Numbered from the stretch's first letter, positions 8,124 through 16,488 are shown. The stretch: DNA of 27,154 nt from Lentzea aerocolonigenes (GCF_000955955.1 NZ_JYJG01000355.1:1-27154); one strand, 5' to 3'. Numbers and translations: made by a program. The notes: a model not told the origin generated them from the sequence alone.

Positions 8124-9697
8124 TCCGGCTTCTTCGGTTCCGCGAACAGCAGGTGCCGCACGTGCGCGTCTCCCTTGGCGAGCGCACGTGCGGCTTCCTG
8201 GTTCTGCTGGTCCACGACCGTGCCGCGCTCGATGTGCTGCCGCAGGTGCTCCTGCCACGTCGCCACGGTGAAGGTCTCCAGGAACGTCTCCGGCTTCTCC
8301 GTGTCGCGGAACAGCCCCCACATCGTGGCGCCCGTGCGTCGCCTCGCTCTGCCGACCTTCTGCATGGCGTCGATGAACTCGTCCTCGTTCTCCTTCGCCA
8401 CCGGCCACTCCACCGTGACCAGCACGGGCCCGGCGTAGGTGTCGTCGATCTCGGGCGGCGCGTCCCAGTACGTCGCCGGGCTGATGTCGAGCGAGCGGTC
8501 GAGCAGCGGGAACCACTTCGTCGCGGCGAGGACCGCCACGGCCATCGCCGCCGCCGGCACGATCATGGCCGTCCTGAGGCTGTACGCGTCCGCGACCGCA
8601 CCCCACACGACCGCGCCCAGCGCCTGCCCGCCCATGAGGATCAGCTGGTAGTAGGCGAGCGCCCGAGCCCGCGTCCACGACGGCAGCATCACCTGCGCGG
8701 TGGCGTTGAACGTCGACAGCGTGGCGATCCAGCACGCGCCCGTCAGCAACATCGCCACGATGACCACGGGGAAGCTTGCCGTCAGCACCGCAGTGCTCGT
8801 CGCCGCCGCGTAGACCCACGTCGCGAACAGCACCAGCCGGTTCTTGCTCATGCGCTGCAACAACTTCGGCACCACGAACGCGCCGCCGATAGCCCCCGTG
8901 CCCACACTGCCGAGCAACACGCCGTACCCGCTGGCGTCGAGCTGCAGCGGCCCGCGCGCGATGGCCGGCAGCAACGCCCACAGCCCGCTGCCGAACACGA
9001 TGAACACCAGGAGTCTCGTCAGCACTCGTCGGAACAACGGCGAACTGGCCACGTACCGCGCACCGGTCCGCACCGCCGTGGTGATGTGTTCGGCCCCGAG
9101 CGGACGGTGGTCCGACGGCCTCTTCCACCGCGCCAGCACGATCAGCACACCGAGGAACGACACCGTGTTGAACGCGAACGTGGCCTCCGACCCGGCCAAC
9201 GCGATCAGCAGCCCGCCGAGCGCGGGCCCGATCGCGCGGCCGACGTTCATGTTGACGCCGTTCAGCAGCGCGGCCTGCGGAATCTCCTCCCTGGACACCA
9301 GCTCCGGCTGAATGGCCTGGAACGACGGCATCGACAACGCCTGCCCGATCGCCATGAGCGCGAGCAGCCCGAGCAGACTCGACGGCGTGGCCTTGTCGGT
9401 CCCCGCGAGCAACATCAGCCCCGCCGCGCCGGCCAGCATGAGCGCCTGGCCGGAGATCAGCACATGCCTGCGGTCGAGGATGTCGCCCAACGCCCCCGAT
9501 GGCACCACCAGCAGGAACACCGGCAACGTGGTGGCCGTCTGGACCAAGGCGACCTGCAACGCGGACCCGCCGAGGTCACCCATGAGCCACTGCGCACCGA
9601 CCGTCTGCGCCCAGGTGCCGATGTTGGAGGCGAACTGGGCGAGCCACAGCGCCCGGAAGGCACTGCGGCGCAGGGGTGCCCACGCGGAGACAGTCAC
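8120..9697 (-). CDS. MFS exporter with C-terminal alpha/beta-barrel-like domain (MFS_3 type)
   Basis: A 525-aa membrane transporter of the MFS_3 (transmembrane secretion effector, EntS-like) type. About residues 1-410 hold the twelve-helix transporter, beginning LRRSAFRALWLAQFASNIGTWAQ, with the conserved basic loop LGDILDRRHVL after helix 2. About residues 420-525 are soluble (GPVLVTVEWPVAKENEDEFIDAM), resembling a dimeric alpha/beta barrel of the antibiotic-monooxygenase type often fused to this family. Substrate unknown; relatives export siderophores or drugs. I chose GTG 9697, where the homology-like region starts; an ATG at 9805 would add 36 low-complexity residues. It lies 160 bases downstream of the second MFS gene on the same strand. 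Confidence 0.85.
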   Translation of the reverse strand: MTVSAWAPLRRSAFRALWLAQFASNIGTWAQTVGAQWLMGDLGGSALQVALVQTATTLPVFLLVVPSGALGDILDRRHVLISGQALMLAGAAGLMLLAGTDKATPSSLLGLLALMAIGQALSMPSFQAIQPELVSREEIPQAALLNGVNMNVGRAIGPALGGLLIALAGSEATFAFNTVSFLGVLIVLARWKRPSDHRPLGAEHITTAVRTGARYVASSPLFRRVLTRLLVFIVFGSGLWALLPAIARGPLQLDASGYGVLLGSVGTGAIGGAFVVPKLLQRMSKNRLVLFATWVYAAATSTAVLTASFPVVIVAMLLTGACWIATLSTFNATAQVMLPSWTRARALAYYQLILMGGQALGAVVWGAVADAYSLRTAMIVPAAAMAVAVLAATKWFPLLDRSLDISPATYWDAPPEIDDTYAGPVLVTVEWPVAKENEDEFIDAMQKVGRARRRTGATMWGLFRDTEKPETFLETFTVATWQEHLRQHIERGTVVDQQNQEAARALAKGDAHVRHLLFAEPKKPD

Positions 9698-9806
9698 CGC
9701 CCGATCTTCACACCCCGGCCCACGCCCCGCCGAACTGTCGGTCCCACTCCCTAGAATCGAAATTGGGGGTACCCGGCCCGTGCCGTGTGTGTGGTGGGCG
9801 CACATC

Positions 9807-9866
9807 GCACCTAACGCACCTCATGCCACTGCACCTCACGCCACCGGCCACCGCACCTCACGCCAC
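9807..9866. repeat. Imperfect tandem repeat spanning the 3' end of an MFS gene
   Basis: Three copies of GCACCTCAYGCCAC at 9816-9829, 9831-9844 and 9853-9866, plus a partial copy at 9807-9815. The TGA stop of the upstream MFS gene (9858-9860) lies inside the last copy. This looks like a local duplication that extended past the stop codon. Confidence 0.6.
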
Positions 9867-11030
9867 AGGCCGCCGCAGCGCCGGCACGAGCGCCAAAGCC
9901 GGCAGCAACAACAGCGGCACCACCAACAGCGCCCGCAGCACCCCCACCTGGTCCCCCAGCAGCCCGACCAGCGGCGGACCGGCGAGAAACGCCGTGTAGC
10001 CGATCACCGCGACCACACTCACCCGAGCAGCCGCACGAGCAGGGTCGTCCGCCGCCGCGCTCATGCCCACCGGGAAGCCCAGCGCGGTGCCGAGACCCCA
10101 CACGGCCACCCCCGCGACCGCCACCACCGGAGAGCCGGCGAACACCGCCAAAACCACCCCGGAAGCCGCCACCAGCATCGTGACCAGCAGCACCGGCACG
10201 CGGCCCCACCGGTCCAGCGCCAGAGTCCCGACGATCCGGCCGAACGTCATCGTCGTGACGAACACGCCGAACACCACCGAGCCCGCCGCGCCGGAGAAGG
10301 CGTGCCCGTCGATGAACGCCACCGCCACCCAGTCGTTCGCGGTGCCCTCGGTGAACGCCAGCACGAGCACCAGCGCCCCGATCAGCAACGTGCGAGGTTC
10401 GCGCCAGGCCGCCATCACTCCACTGCCGCGCTCGGGCGATGCGTCGCCGCCGAGCCGGTACGCCCGCGCCGCCACCAACGTGCCGACCGCGACCACGACA
10501 GCCACGCCACCCAGGTGCGCGGTCACCGGCAGCAAAGCCCACGCCGCCAGGGACGCGAGACCGGCGGCGGCCACGGTGCCCAGGCTCCACATGGCGTGGA
10601 AGCGCGGCATCACCGTGCGACCGAGAGCGCGTTCCACCTCCGCCGCCTCGACGTTCATCGCCACGTCGCAGAGGCCCGACCCGTAGCCGAGCACGAAGAT
10701 GCCCGCAGCCGTCAGCACCACGGACGGGACCGCTCCGATCCCGACGCCGGCCAGAAACAGCCCCGAGGAGACCACCAGCGCCGACACGCACACCGTCAAC
10801 CGCGCCCCGAGCCGATGCGTGACCTCGCCCGCGGAGAGCATCGCCAGGAACGCGCCCAGCGACATCGACAACAGCAACAGCCCCAACGCACCCGCGGAGA
10901 GACCCAGTGCGTCACGGGCGGCGGGCACGCGGGCGAACCACGAAGCCACCGCGACGCCGTTCAGCCCGAACGTGACCGCCACCCCCGCCGCGGCGGTCCG
11001 GACTTCCCTGCGCGACACCGTGACCGACAT
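9858..11030 (-). CDS. MFS transporter (YbjJ/FucP-like)
   Basis: A 390-aa twelve-helix major facilitator transporter. The N-terminal half holds LNGVAVASWFARVPAARDALGLS and the half-conserved LGARLTV loop. GLCDVAMNVEAAEVE near residue 120 is a motif I associate with the YbjJ-like and sugar-transporter-like MFS group. The second half contains FGRIVGTLALDRWGRVPV, the matching loop between helices 8 and 9. Substrate not determinable; the divergent LacI-family regulator suggests a sugar or related small molecule. Start ATG 11030 has AAAGGGGA close upstream (on the minus strand). Length is normal. It is followed on the same strand by another MFS gene 160 bases downstream. Confidence 0.85.
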   Translation of the reverse strand: MSVTVSRREVRTAAAGVAVTFGLNGVAVASWFARVPAARDALGLSAGALGLLLLSMSLGAFLAMLSAGEVTHRLGARLTVCVSALVVSSGLFLAGVGIGAVPSVVLTAAGIFVLGYGSGLCDVAMNVEAAEVERALGRTVMPRFHAMWSLGTVAAAGLASLAAWALLPVTAHLGGVAVVVAVGTLVAARAYRLGGDASPERGSGVMAAWREPRTLLIGALVLVLAFTEGTANDWVAVAFIDGHAFSGAAGSVVFGVFVTTMTFGRIVGTLALDRWGRVPVLLVTMLVAASGVVLAVFAGSPVVAVAGVAVWGLGTALGFPVGMSAAADDPARAAARVSVVAVIGYTAFLAGPPLVGLLGDQVGVLRALLVVPLLLLPALALVPALRRPVA

Positions 11031-11070
11031 CCCGGTCCCCTTTCTCGATACATGAAGTTCACACCTCACA

Positions 11071-11088
11071 CATGGAAGCGCTTCCATG
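11071..11088. promoter_or_regulatory. LacI-family operator, 18-bp perfect palindrome
   Basis: CATGGAAGCGCTTCCATG is perfectly self-complementary and contains the central GC pair flanked by AA/TT half-sites typical of LacI-family operators. It lies in the 72-base region between the divergent MFS and lacI-like genes and ends 14 bases before the regulator ATG. It therefore probably serves autoregulation and control of the transporter. Confidence 0.8.
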
Positions 11089-11090
11089 GC

Positions 11091-11096
11091 AATACT
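11091..11096 (+). promoter_or_regulatory. Candidate -10 box (AATACT) for the LacI-family gene
   Basis: AATACT ends six bases before the ATG at 11103, the spacing expected for a leaderless transcript. No ribosome site is seen at a usable distance. If correct, the operator lies directly upstream of the -10, where a bound repressor would block polymerase. Confidence 0.35.
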
Positions 11097-11102
11097 TGCG
11101 AG

Positions 11103-12080
11103 ATGAGGGGACAACACAGCGCGACGCTGGACGACGTGGCACGGGCCGCAGGCGTGTCACGGGCGACGGCGTCACGGGTGATCACCGGTCAGGGCCCCGC
11201 GTCGGCACGGTCCCGCGACCGGGTCGCCCAGGCCGTCGCCAAGCTCGGCTACGTGCCGGACGCCGCCGCCCGCGCGCTCGCGTCCCGCAGTGGTACCCGG
11301 CTCGCCATCGCCGTAATCGGTCACACCGCCGCCATCCTCGACGACCCGTACGTGGGGCGGGTGCTGACCACGGCCGCGCACATCGCCGCCGAACGCGAGG
11401 TCGGCGTGTCGCTGCACTGGGTTCCTCTGGGCGCCTCGCTCGCCACCCTCGCCGGCAGCCACAACCTCGGCGGGCTCGTGGTGGTCAACCCGACGCAGCC
11501 GGCCCTCCACACCGTGCCCAAGGCCATGCGCGGCCGAACTGCCGCGATCGGTGTGGGCACGAAGGACGTGCCGTCGTTCGACGTGGACAACGGCAGCGGC
11601 ACCGACGGGGTCGTGCGCCACCTGGTGAACACCGGCCGGAGAAGAATCGCAATGGTCACCGGCCCATCGTGGCTGCCGTGCGTCGATCGCGCGCGAGACG
11701 CCTACCAGCAGATCATGCGCGACAGCGGCCGGGAGACCAGGGTCGTCTCCGGCGACTTCACGGCCGCCCGCGGCGCGGCAGCGGCGAAGGAGATCATGAC
11801 CCGCTGGCCCGACACCGACGCCGTGTTCGCGCTCAGCGACCTCACCGCACTCGGTGTCCTCGATGGACTGCACGCGCAAGGCATCCGAATACCAGCAGAC
11901 GTGGCGGTCGCCGGGTTCGACGACATCGCGTTCGCCTGCCTCAGCCGCCCGGCGCTGACCACGTCGACGCACCCGGTCGAGGAGATCGCCGCGGCGGCCG
12001 CCAGAGCCGTGCTCGACCGCGGCGATACCGGCCAGACCACGTTCTTCCCCTCGACGCTGGTCGTCCGTGAAAGCGCCTAG
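11103..12080 (+). CDS. LacI-family transcriptional repressor
   Basis: A 325-aa regulator. Residues about 6-55 hold the helix-turn-helix and hinge (TLDDVARAAGVSRATASRVI, then RVAQAVAKLGYVPDAAARALAS). The rest is the periplasmic-binding-protein-like effector domain: dimer and sugar-pocket motifs DVDNGSGTDGVVRHLVNTGRRRIAMVTG, then DAVFALSDLTALGVLDGL and VAVAGFDDIAFACLSRPALTT, all in family order. The effector is unknown but is likely a sugar. ATG 11103 is chosen because the HTH follows directly; the open frame extends far upstream only because of GC bias. It probably represses itself and the divergent MFS gene through the palindrome at 11071-11088. Its stop shares CTAG with the convergent molybdoenzyme gene. 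Confidence 0.92.
   Translation: MRGQHSATLDDVARAAGVSRATASRVITGQGPASARSRDRVAQAVAKLGYVPDAAARALASRSGTRLAIAVIGHTAAILDDPYVGRVLTTAAHIAAEREVGVSLHWVPLGASLATLAGSHNLGGLVVVNPTQPALHTVPKAMRGRTAAIGVGTKDVPSFDVDNGSGTDGVVRHLVNTGRRRIAMVTGPSWLPCVDRARDAYQQIMRDSGRETRVVSGDFTAARGAAAAKEIMTRWPDTDAVFALSDLTALGVLDGLHAQGIRIPADVAVAGFDDIAFACLSRPALTTSTHPVEEIAAAAARAVLDRGDTGQTTFFPSTLVVRESA
12077..12080. other. Shared CTAG: overlapping TAG stops of convergent genes
   Basis: As at 8120-8123: TAG on the plus strand (12078-12080) ends the LacI-family gene, and TAG on the minus strand (12079-12077) ends the molybdoenzyme gene. Confidence 0.9.
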
Positions 12081-13186
12081 GCCACCGTCACGGGGTGGCT
12101 GACCACGGCCCCGAACAGGTAGCCCTGCGTGTTGTACGGCGACACATCAGGCTGGTCGTCGGCCCGCGCCCGCAACACGTGCGACCCCGGCGTCGCCTGC
12201 CACGGGATCTGCCACCGCGTCCAGCCGCCGCGTGACACGGGCGTGGCACGCCGCCACGTCCGGCCGTCCACGGAGACCGAGATCCGCCGCACCCCGCCAG
12301 GACCCCACGACCGCCCGGTCAGCACCTGACGCCCAGCCGGAACGGAAGCACCGAACCCGAGCTCGAACGCGCTCTTGGCCACCTGCGTGGTCACCAGCGA
12401 GCCGTCGGCCGGGTAGTCAGGACCGAGCAACCGGTAGTACTGCGTGTCCCACGGCGAATGCAGCGGAACGTCGGAAACCTCCAACGACCCCAACCACTTG
12501 ATGCTCGCGATCCCGACCCACCCCGGCACCACCAGCCGAGCCGGATACCCGTGGTCGAAAGGCAGTTCAGCGCCGTTCATCTCGTACGCGACCAGCACGT
12601 CGTCCAAGGCTTTCGACACCGGCAACGGCCGCCGCACCCGCCCGAGGTTCACGCCGCCGGTCACGTACTCGGAGTCCAGCCCGGCAGGCATCACGTCCAC
12701 AGCGGACCGCCGAATCCCGGCCAGCCGCAACAGAACCGGCAGCGGCACCCCCCGCCACCGCGCGTTGCCGACCGCACCCAGAGCCCACGGCGTACCGGCC
12801 ACGCTCTGCCCCTGCTGCGAGGAGAAGAAGCTCCGCCCGTTGCCCGCGCACTCGATCACCGCCTCGACCGAACAGGACGGCAGCGCTCGCAACTCCCGCA
12901 GTGACAACGACAACGGCCGCGCGACCCCGGAGCCGAAGATCCGGAGACGCCAGGCGGCGGAGTCCAGCACCGGCGTCGAAGTGTGGTTGCGCACGAAGAA
13001 CTTCGACACCGGCACGAGCGAGCCGGCGTCGCGCAGGGCCTCCCAGCGCGTCTCCGCGTTGGTGCCGTGCACGATGAAGTCGCTGGCAGGCAACGGCTTC
13101 ACGATCGATGGAGCCGCCGCAGCCACAGCACGGGAAGGTAGCACCGTGAGTCCTGCCGCGATCAGCACGCCGCGCCGAGAGATCAT
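12077..13186 (-). CDS. Sulfite-oxidase-family molybdopterin enzyme, Tat-exported
   Basis: A 369-aa oxidoreductase of the sulfite oxidase family. The N-terminus ISRRGVLIAAGLTV followed by Ala-rich sequence is a twin-arginine signal, expected for an enzyme that folds around a molybdenum cofactor before export. About residues 35-240 are the Mo-cofactor domain; Cys113 in IECAGNGRSF is the family's Mo-binding cysteine. About residues 255-365 are the Ig-like dimerisation domain (GVRRISVSVDGRTWRRA; WTRWQIPW). There is no heme domain, so it would need a separate electron partner. Sulfite as the substrate is not proven; YedY-like or other roles are possible. ATG 13186 is supported by a -10-like box at 13194-13199. 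Its stop overlaps that of the LacI-family gene. Confidence 0.88.
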   Translation of the reverse strand: MISRRGVLIAAGLTVLPSRAVAAAAPSIVKPLPASDFIVHGTNAETRWEALRDAGSLVPVSKFFVRNHTSTPVLDSAAWRLRIFGSGVARPLSLSLRELRALPSCSVEAVIECAGNGRSFFSSQQGQSVAGTPWALGAVGNARWRGVPLPVLLRLAGIRRSAVDVMPAGLDSEYVTGGVNLGRVRRPLPVSKALDDVLVAYEMNGAELPFDHGYPARLVVPGWVGIASIKWLGSLEVSDVPLHSPWDTQYYRLLGPDYPADGSLVTTQVAKSAFELGFGASVPAGRQVLTGRSWGPGGVRRISVSVDGRTWRRATPVSRGGWTRWQIPWQATPGSHVLRARADDQPDVSPYNTQGYLFGAVVSHPVTVA

Positions 13187-13193
13187 GCTTTTC

Positions 13194-13199
13194 ACGCTA
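13194..13199 (-). promoter_or_regulatory. Candidate -10 box (TAGCGT) for the leaderless molybdoenzyme gene
   Basis: On the minus strand TAGCGT fits TANNNT and is followed by seven bases (GAAAAGC) and then the ATG at 13186. This suggests leaderless transcription from its own promoter, downstream of the terminator of the preceding gene. Confidence 0.45.
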
Positions 13200-13243
13200 G
13201 GGCCTGCCACAAGGGGCATCCCGCAGAACGGGAAACCTGGACA

Positions 13244-13281
13244 GGTCGTGCGCGGCTCCACTACAAGAGCCGCGCACGACC
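13244..13281 (-). terminator. Perfect 15-bp hairpin after the FG-GAP gene
   Basis: Arms 13244-13258 and 13267-13281 around an eight-base loop (13259-13266). It lies about 45 bases past the stop of the FG-GAP gene on the minus strand and ahead of the molybdoenzyme promoter. It lacks a strong T-tract. Confidence 0.75.
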
Positions 13282-13326
13282 GTTCCCCCCTCACCGAGCG
13301 GACTGGGGGTCCCGCCCGGTCAGCCT

Positions 13327-14559
13327 TTACGCGAGGCCGCCGGCCCCGTCGGCGACAGCGACGAACACACCCTTGTTGCCGAACCCGACGACGTCCGCCG
13401 CCCCGTCCCCGGTGACGTCCGCCAACAGCCGCGGGTTCTGCGCGACGCTCCAGCCACGGTCAGCCCCGAAGTCCGCGAAGACCTTTCGCGACGGCCCGAA
13501 CGTGCCGTCACCACGCGAGACAGCCGAGACGACACCGGCGGAGCCGAACCCGACCACATCCGCCCGCTTGTCCCGAGTGATGTCGGCCAGAGAAGGCGAA
13601 GGCTGCGACGACGTGCCGTAGCCGTACCCGTAGTTGTAGCCGAAGTCACCGACCCCGACACCGAACGCGGTGAACGTGCCCGTACCGACAGCACGCCCCG
13701 TGTACGTGTTGGCGTCGCTGCCGAACCGGACCGCGTCGGCGTATCCGTCACCCGTGATGTCACCGACCTGGAACACCCCGTCCGCCGAAGGCACCGACGG
13801 CTGCGACGCCCCGTAAGTCCCATCCGCACGCCCCAGTGTCGACATCGGCGTGAAACCGGGGTTGTAGCGCACGGACAGGATGTCCGGCCGCGCGTCCCCG
13901 CCGATGTTCGCGACCTTGAACTGGTTGAAGTCGTAGCGGTCCGCGGTGAACTCGGCCGAAGCCAGGTACGGCACCGCGAACCCACCGCCACCCGACGCCA
14001 AGGCGATGTCCACACGGCCGTCCGAGAACGCGTACAGATCCATGCGCCCGTCGAGGTTCGCGTCGCCCAGCTGAATCCCCAACGGCCCAGGCCGGCCGTT
14101 GGAGCCCATGACACCCGAGGCGAAGCGCAGGGGACCGAACGACCCGTCACCGCGCCCCACCGCGGTCCACACCCCGTCCGGCCCTGCCCCCACCAGGTCC
14201 GCGAAGCCGTCCCCGGTGATGTCGGCGACCCAGCGCGGGTGCTTGCCGATGCGCCATCCGGAGCTGTGGCCGTAGCCCGCGAGGACGTACTTGGCAGGCC
14301 CGAACTTCCCGCCTCCCAGCGCGACCGACGTGTACACACCGTCCTCACCGAACCCGACGACGTCCGCCTTGCCGTCCCGCGTGACATCGGCCAGCACCCG
14401 CACGTGCTTCTCGGTCCGCCACCCCTGGTCGTACCCGAACGCCCCCAGCGCGTACGTCGCGTCCTGAGCCGGTCCCGCCGCGGCCGGCACCGCGGGCACC
14501 ACGCCCACGAGCGCCAGCGCGGCGGCGCTCAGCACACGTCTCCACGCATTGCGTCTCAA
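13327..14559 (-). CDS. Secreted FG-GAP/VCBS seven-repeat beta-propeller protein
   Basis: A 410-aa exported protein. Residues 1-29 are a signal peptide (MRRNAWRRVLSAAALALVGV, then Ala/Pro-rich). The mature part carries seven repeats with a calcium-binding D-x-T-x-D-G-x-x-D core: ADVTRDGKAD, ADITGDGFAD, GDANLDGRMD, ANIGGDARPD, GDITGDGYAD, ADITRDKRAD and ADVTGDGAAD. Seven repeats fit a closed seven-bladed propeller; the first and last blades are especially alike (ADVVGFG in both). Blades four and six have weaker loops. There is no catalytic domain, so a binding or adhesive role on the cell surface or outside the cell is inferred. The TTG start at 14559 is preceded by AGGGGG at a good distance, and no in-frame ATG lies nearby. 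Confidence 0.8.
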   Translation of the reverse strand: MRRNAWRRVLSAAALALVGVVPAVPAAAGPAQDATYALGAFGYDQGWRTEKHVRVLADVTRDGKADVVGFGEDGVYTSVALGGGKFGPAKYVLAGYGHSSGWRIGKHPRWVADITGDGFADLVGAGPDGVWTAVGRGDGSFGPLRFASGVMGSNGRPGPLGIQLGDANLDGRMDLYAFSDGRVDIALASGGGGFAVPYLASAEFTADRYDFNQFKVANIGGDARPDILSVRYNPGFTPMSTLGRADGTYGASQPSVPSADGVFQVGDITGDGYADAVRFGSDANTYTGRAVGTGTFTAFGVGVGDFGYNYGYGYGTSSQPSPSLADITRDKRADVVGFGSAGVVSAVSRGDGTFGPSRKVFADFGADRGWSVAQNPRLLADVTGDGAADVVGFGNKGVFVAVADGAGGLA

Positions 14560-14610
14560 AGCATTGCCCCCTAAAGCAATTCAACCCCTCGAAGCTTCAT
14601 CACCTGAGGC

Positions 14611-14638
14611 GTTCCACCCCGTTCCACGCCCGTTCCAC
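14611..14638. promoter_or_regulatory. Three GTTCCAC heptamer direct repeats
   Basis: GTTCCAC at 14611-14617, 14621-14627 and 14632-14638, with periods of 10 and 11 bases, about 22 bases upstream of the TPR gene start. Heptamers repeated every 11 bases are the classical layout of SARP-type activator sites. The regulator is unknown. Confidence 0.45.
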
Positions 14639-14659
14639 GCGTCTGCTTGGGTGTGCGGC

Positions 14660-16477
14660 GTGACGCCCGAGTCGTTGTTGGAAGCAGGCACGCGAGCGCT
14701 GGCGCGGCACGGGGACCTGCGCACCAGCCGCGAACACTTCGCGCAGGCCTACGAAGCGGCCCAACGCGCCGGTGACGTGCACACGCTCGTGGCAGCAGCA
14801 CTCGGCGCCGGTGGTGTCTGGGTGCACGAGCACCGCACCGCAGCCGAGGCGGAACTGGTGCGGTCGAGGGTCAAGCACGCACTGACACTGGTGGAGCCCA
14901 AGTCCGACCTGGCGCTACGACTGAGACTCAGGCTCACGGCCGAAAGCGACTACCAGGCCAACGAGCACGCGAACATCCTGGAACTCCTCGACGAAGCCAG
15001 GAAGACCGCCGACCCGATTGTGCGAGTCGAAGCGCTCAGCCTCGCGCACCACTGCGTCCTCGGACCGGACCACGTGGACCTGCGCAAGGAGCTCGCCGCC
15101 GAGATGATCGGCGAAAGCCTGCGCAGCGAACGCCAGGGCGACCTCATGATGGCGTTGCTGTGGCAGATGGTCGACCACTTCCTCGACGCCGATCCGCACG
15201 CCGTGCGCCGCCTCACCGATCTGCAGGAACGGCTCAAGCACGAGGACCACCTGGCCGTGCGGTTCGTGGTGAGCGCGGTCGAGGTGATGCTCGCGATCAG
15301 GGACGGCCGGTTCGACGAGGCCGAGCAGCTGGCCGGGACGAGCGCGCAGCTCGGCGCCGAGGTCGGCGACGTCGACGCGACGGCCTGGTACGGCGCGCAG
15401 ATCTGCGCGATCCGCTGGTACCAGGGCCGCACGGCCGAGCTGTTCCCGTTGCTGGACCACCTGGTGCACTCGCCGACGCTGAGCACGGTCGACAACTCGT
15501 TCTTCAGCGCACTCGCCGTCGCCGCGGCGCTTTCCGGCGACCGGCGCAAGGCCCAGGGCGCTCTGGCGATGCTGTGCCGGCGCGGGCTCGGCGCGCTGCC
15601 CCGCTCCAGCACGTGGCTCGTCACGATGAGCGGGGTCGCGGACGCGGCCCACCTGCTCGACGACGTCGATGTCGCGCGTGAGGTCTACGAGATCCTGCTG
15701 CCGTTCGCGCGGCTGCCTCTCATGGCGAGCCTCGCCGTCACGTGCTTCGGCTCGGCGCAGCACCCGCTCGGGCTGGCGGCGCTGACGTTCGGCGACGTCG
15801 GCCTGGCGCTCACCCACCTCAAGGCCGCGATCCGGGACAACCAGGCGCTCGGGCACTGGCCCGCCGCCCTGTCGTCGCGCCGGAAGTACGCCGAGGCGCT
15901 GGAACGAGCGGGTGACGTTCACGAAGCGAGGCGCGAGCTCGCGACCTGTGCGCAGGAGGCTGCCGCCCTGGGAATGAGCACGCCGCCGGACGCCGACCTG
16001 ACCGTGCGGCGCGAAGGCAGGAAGTGGCTCGTGCGGCTCGGCGGCCGGAGCGTCCTGGTGGACGGCGGCATCGGCATGGCCCACCTCGCCGTCCTCGCCG
16101 CGAACCCCGGCCGGGAGATCGACGCGGCCGAGCTCGTCGCGGGCACGACCGCGCTCACAGAAGAAGTGACCGCACAACATCAGCTCGACCCGGAAGCGTT
16201 GCGCCAGTACAGGACCAGGCTCACCGAGCTGCGCGGCCGCGACCTGACCGACGGCGAGCAGGCCGAGCACGACTGGCTCGCCGGCGAGATCGCGGTGGCC
16301 ACCGGCCTGGGCGGGAGGGCTCGCTCGTTCTCCGACTCGGGCGAACGGGCCAGGATCGCCGTGGGCAAGGCGATCCGGCGGGCCTTGAGCGTGCTCTCGT
16401 CAGCCGATCCGGTGATCGGCGAGCACGTGCGCGACCACGTCCGGACGGGCCGTCGCTGCTGCTATTCGCCGAAGTGA
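14660..16477 (+). CDS. TPR-type putative transcriptional regulator with C-terminal winged-helix-like domain
   Basis: A predicted 605-aa protein, mostly helical TPR-like repeats from about residue 5 to 440 (for example LEAGTRALARHGDLRTSREHFAQAYEAAQRAGD). The last 170 residues begin with a beta-rich wing-like piece (KWLVRLGGRSVLVDGGIGMAHLAVLAANPGREI) and end with RARIAVGKAIRRALSVLSSADPVIGEHV and a CCYSP tail. I recognise this tail from large actinobacterial AfsR/LuxR-like ATPase regulators, here without the NTPase domain. A DNA-binding or sensing role is inferred. The N-terminus is uncertain: GTG 14660 or 14651 give similar proteins, and the frame opens further to 14549 but would overlap the divergent gene. 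It ends 24 bases before the first EspG gene, so it may regulate the secretion locus. Confidence 0.65.
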   Translation: MTPESLLEAGTRALARHGDLRTSREHFAQAYEAAQRAGDVHTLVAAALGAGGVWVHEHRTAAEAELVRSRVKHALTLVEPKSDLALRLRLRLTAESDYQANEHANILELLDEARKTADPIVRVEALSLAHHCVLGPDHVDLRKELAAEMIGESLRSERQGDLMMALLWQMVDHFLDADPHAVRRLTDLQERLKHEDHLAVRFVVSAVEVMLAIRDGRFDEAEQLAGTSAQLGAEVGDVDATAWYGAQICAIRWYQGRTAELFPLLDHLVHSPTLSTVDNSFFSALAVAAALSGDRRKAQGALAMLCRRGLGALPRSSTWLVTMSGVADAAHLLDDVDVAREVYEILLPFARLPLMASLAVTCFGSAQHPLGLAALTFGDVGLALTHLKAAIRDNQALGHWPAALSSRRKYAEALERAGDVHEARRELATCAQEAAALGMSTPPDADLTVRREGRKWLVRLGGRSVLVDGGIGMAHLAVLAANPGREIDAAELVAGTTALTEEVTAQHQLDPEALRQYRTRLTELRGRDLTDGEQAEHDWLAGEIAVATGLGGRARSFSDSGERARIAVGKAIRRALSVLSSADPVIGEHVRDHVRTGRRCCYSPK

Positions 16478-16488
16478 GTCGCATCCCC

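Noticed and set aside
5823..9128. 1101-aa open frame on the minus strand
   Set aside because: It overlaps the GH2 and MFS genes in the wrong frame and contains only Arg/Val/Ala-rich sequence.
9312..11102. Upstream extension of the LacI-family frame
   Set aside because: The extension is antisense to two MFS genes and is low-complexity. The HTH domain starts right after ATG 11103.
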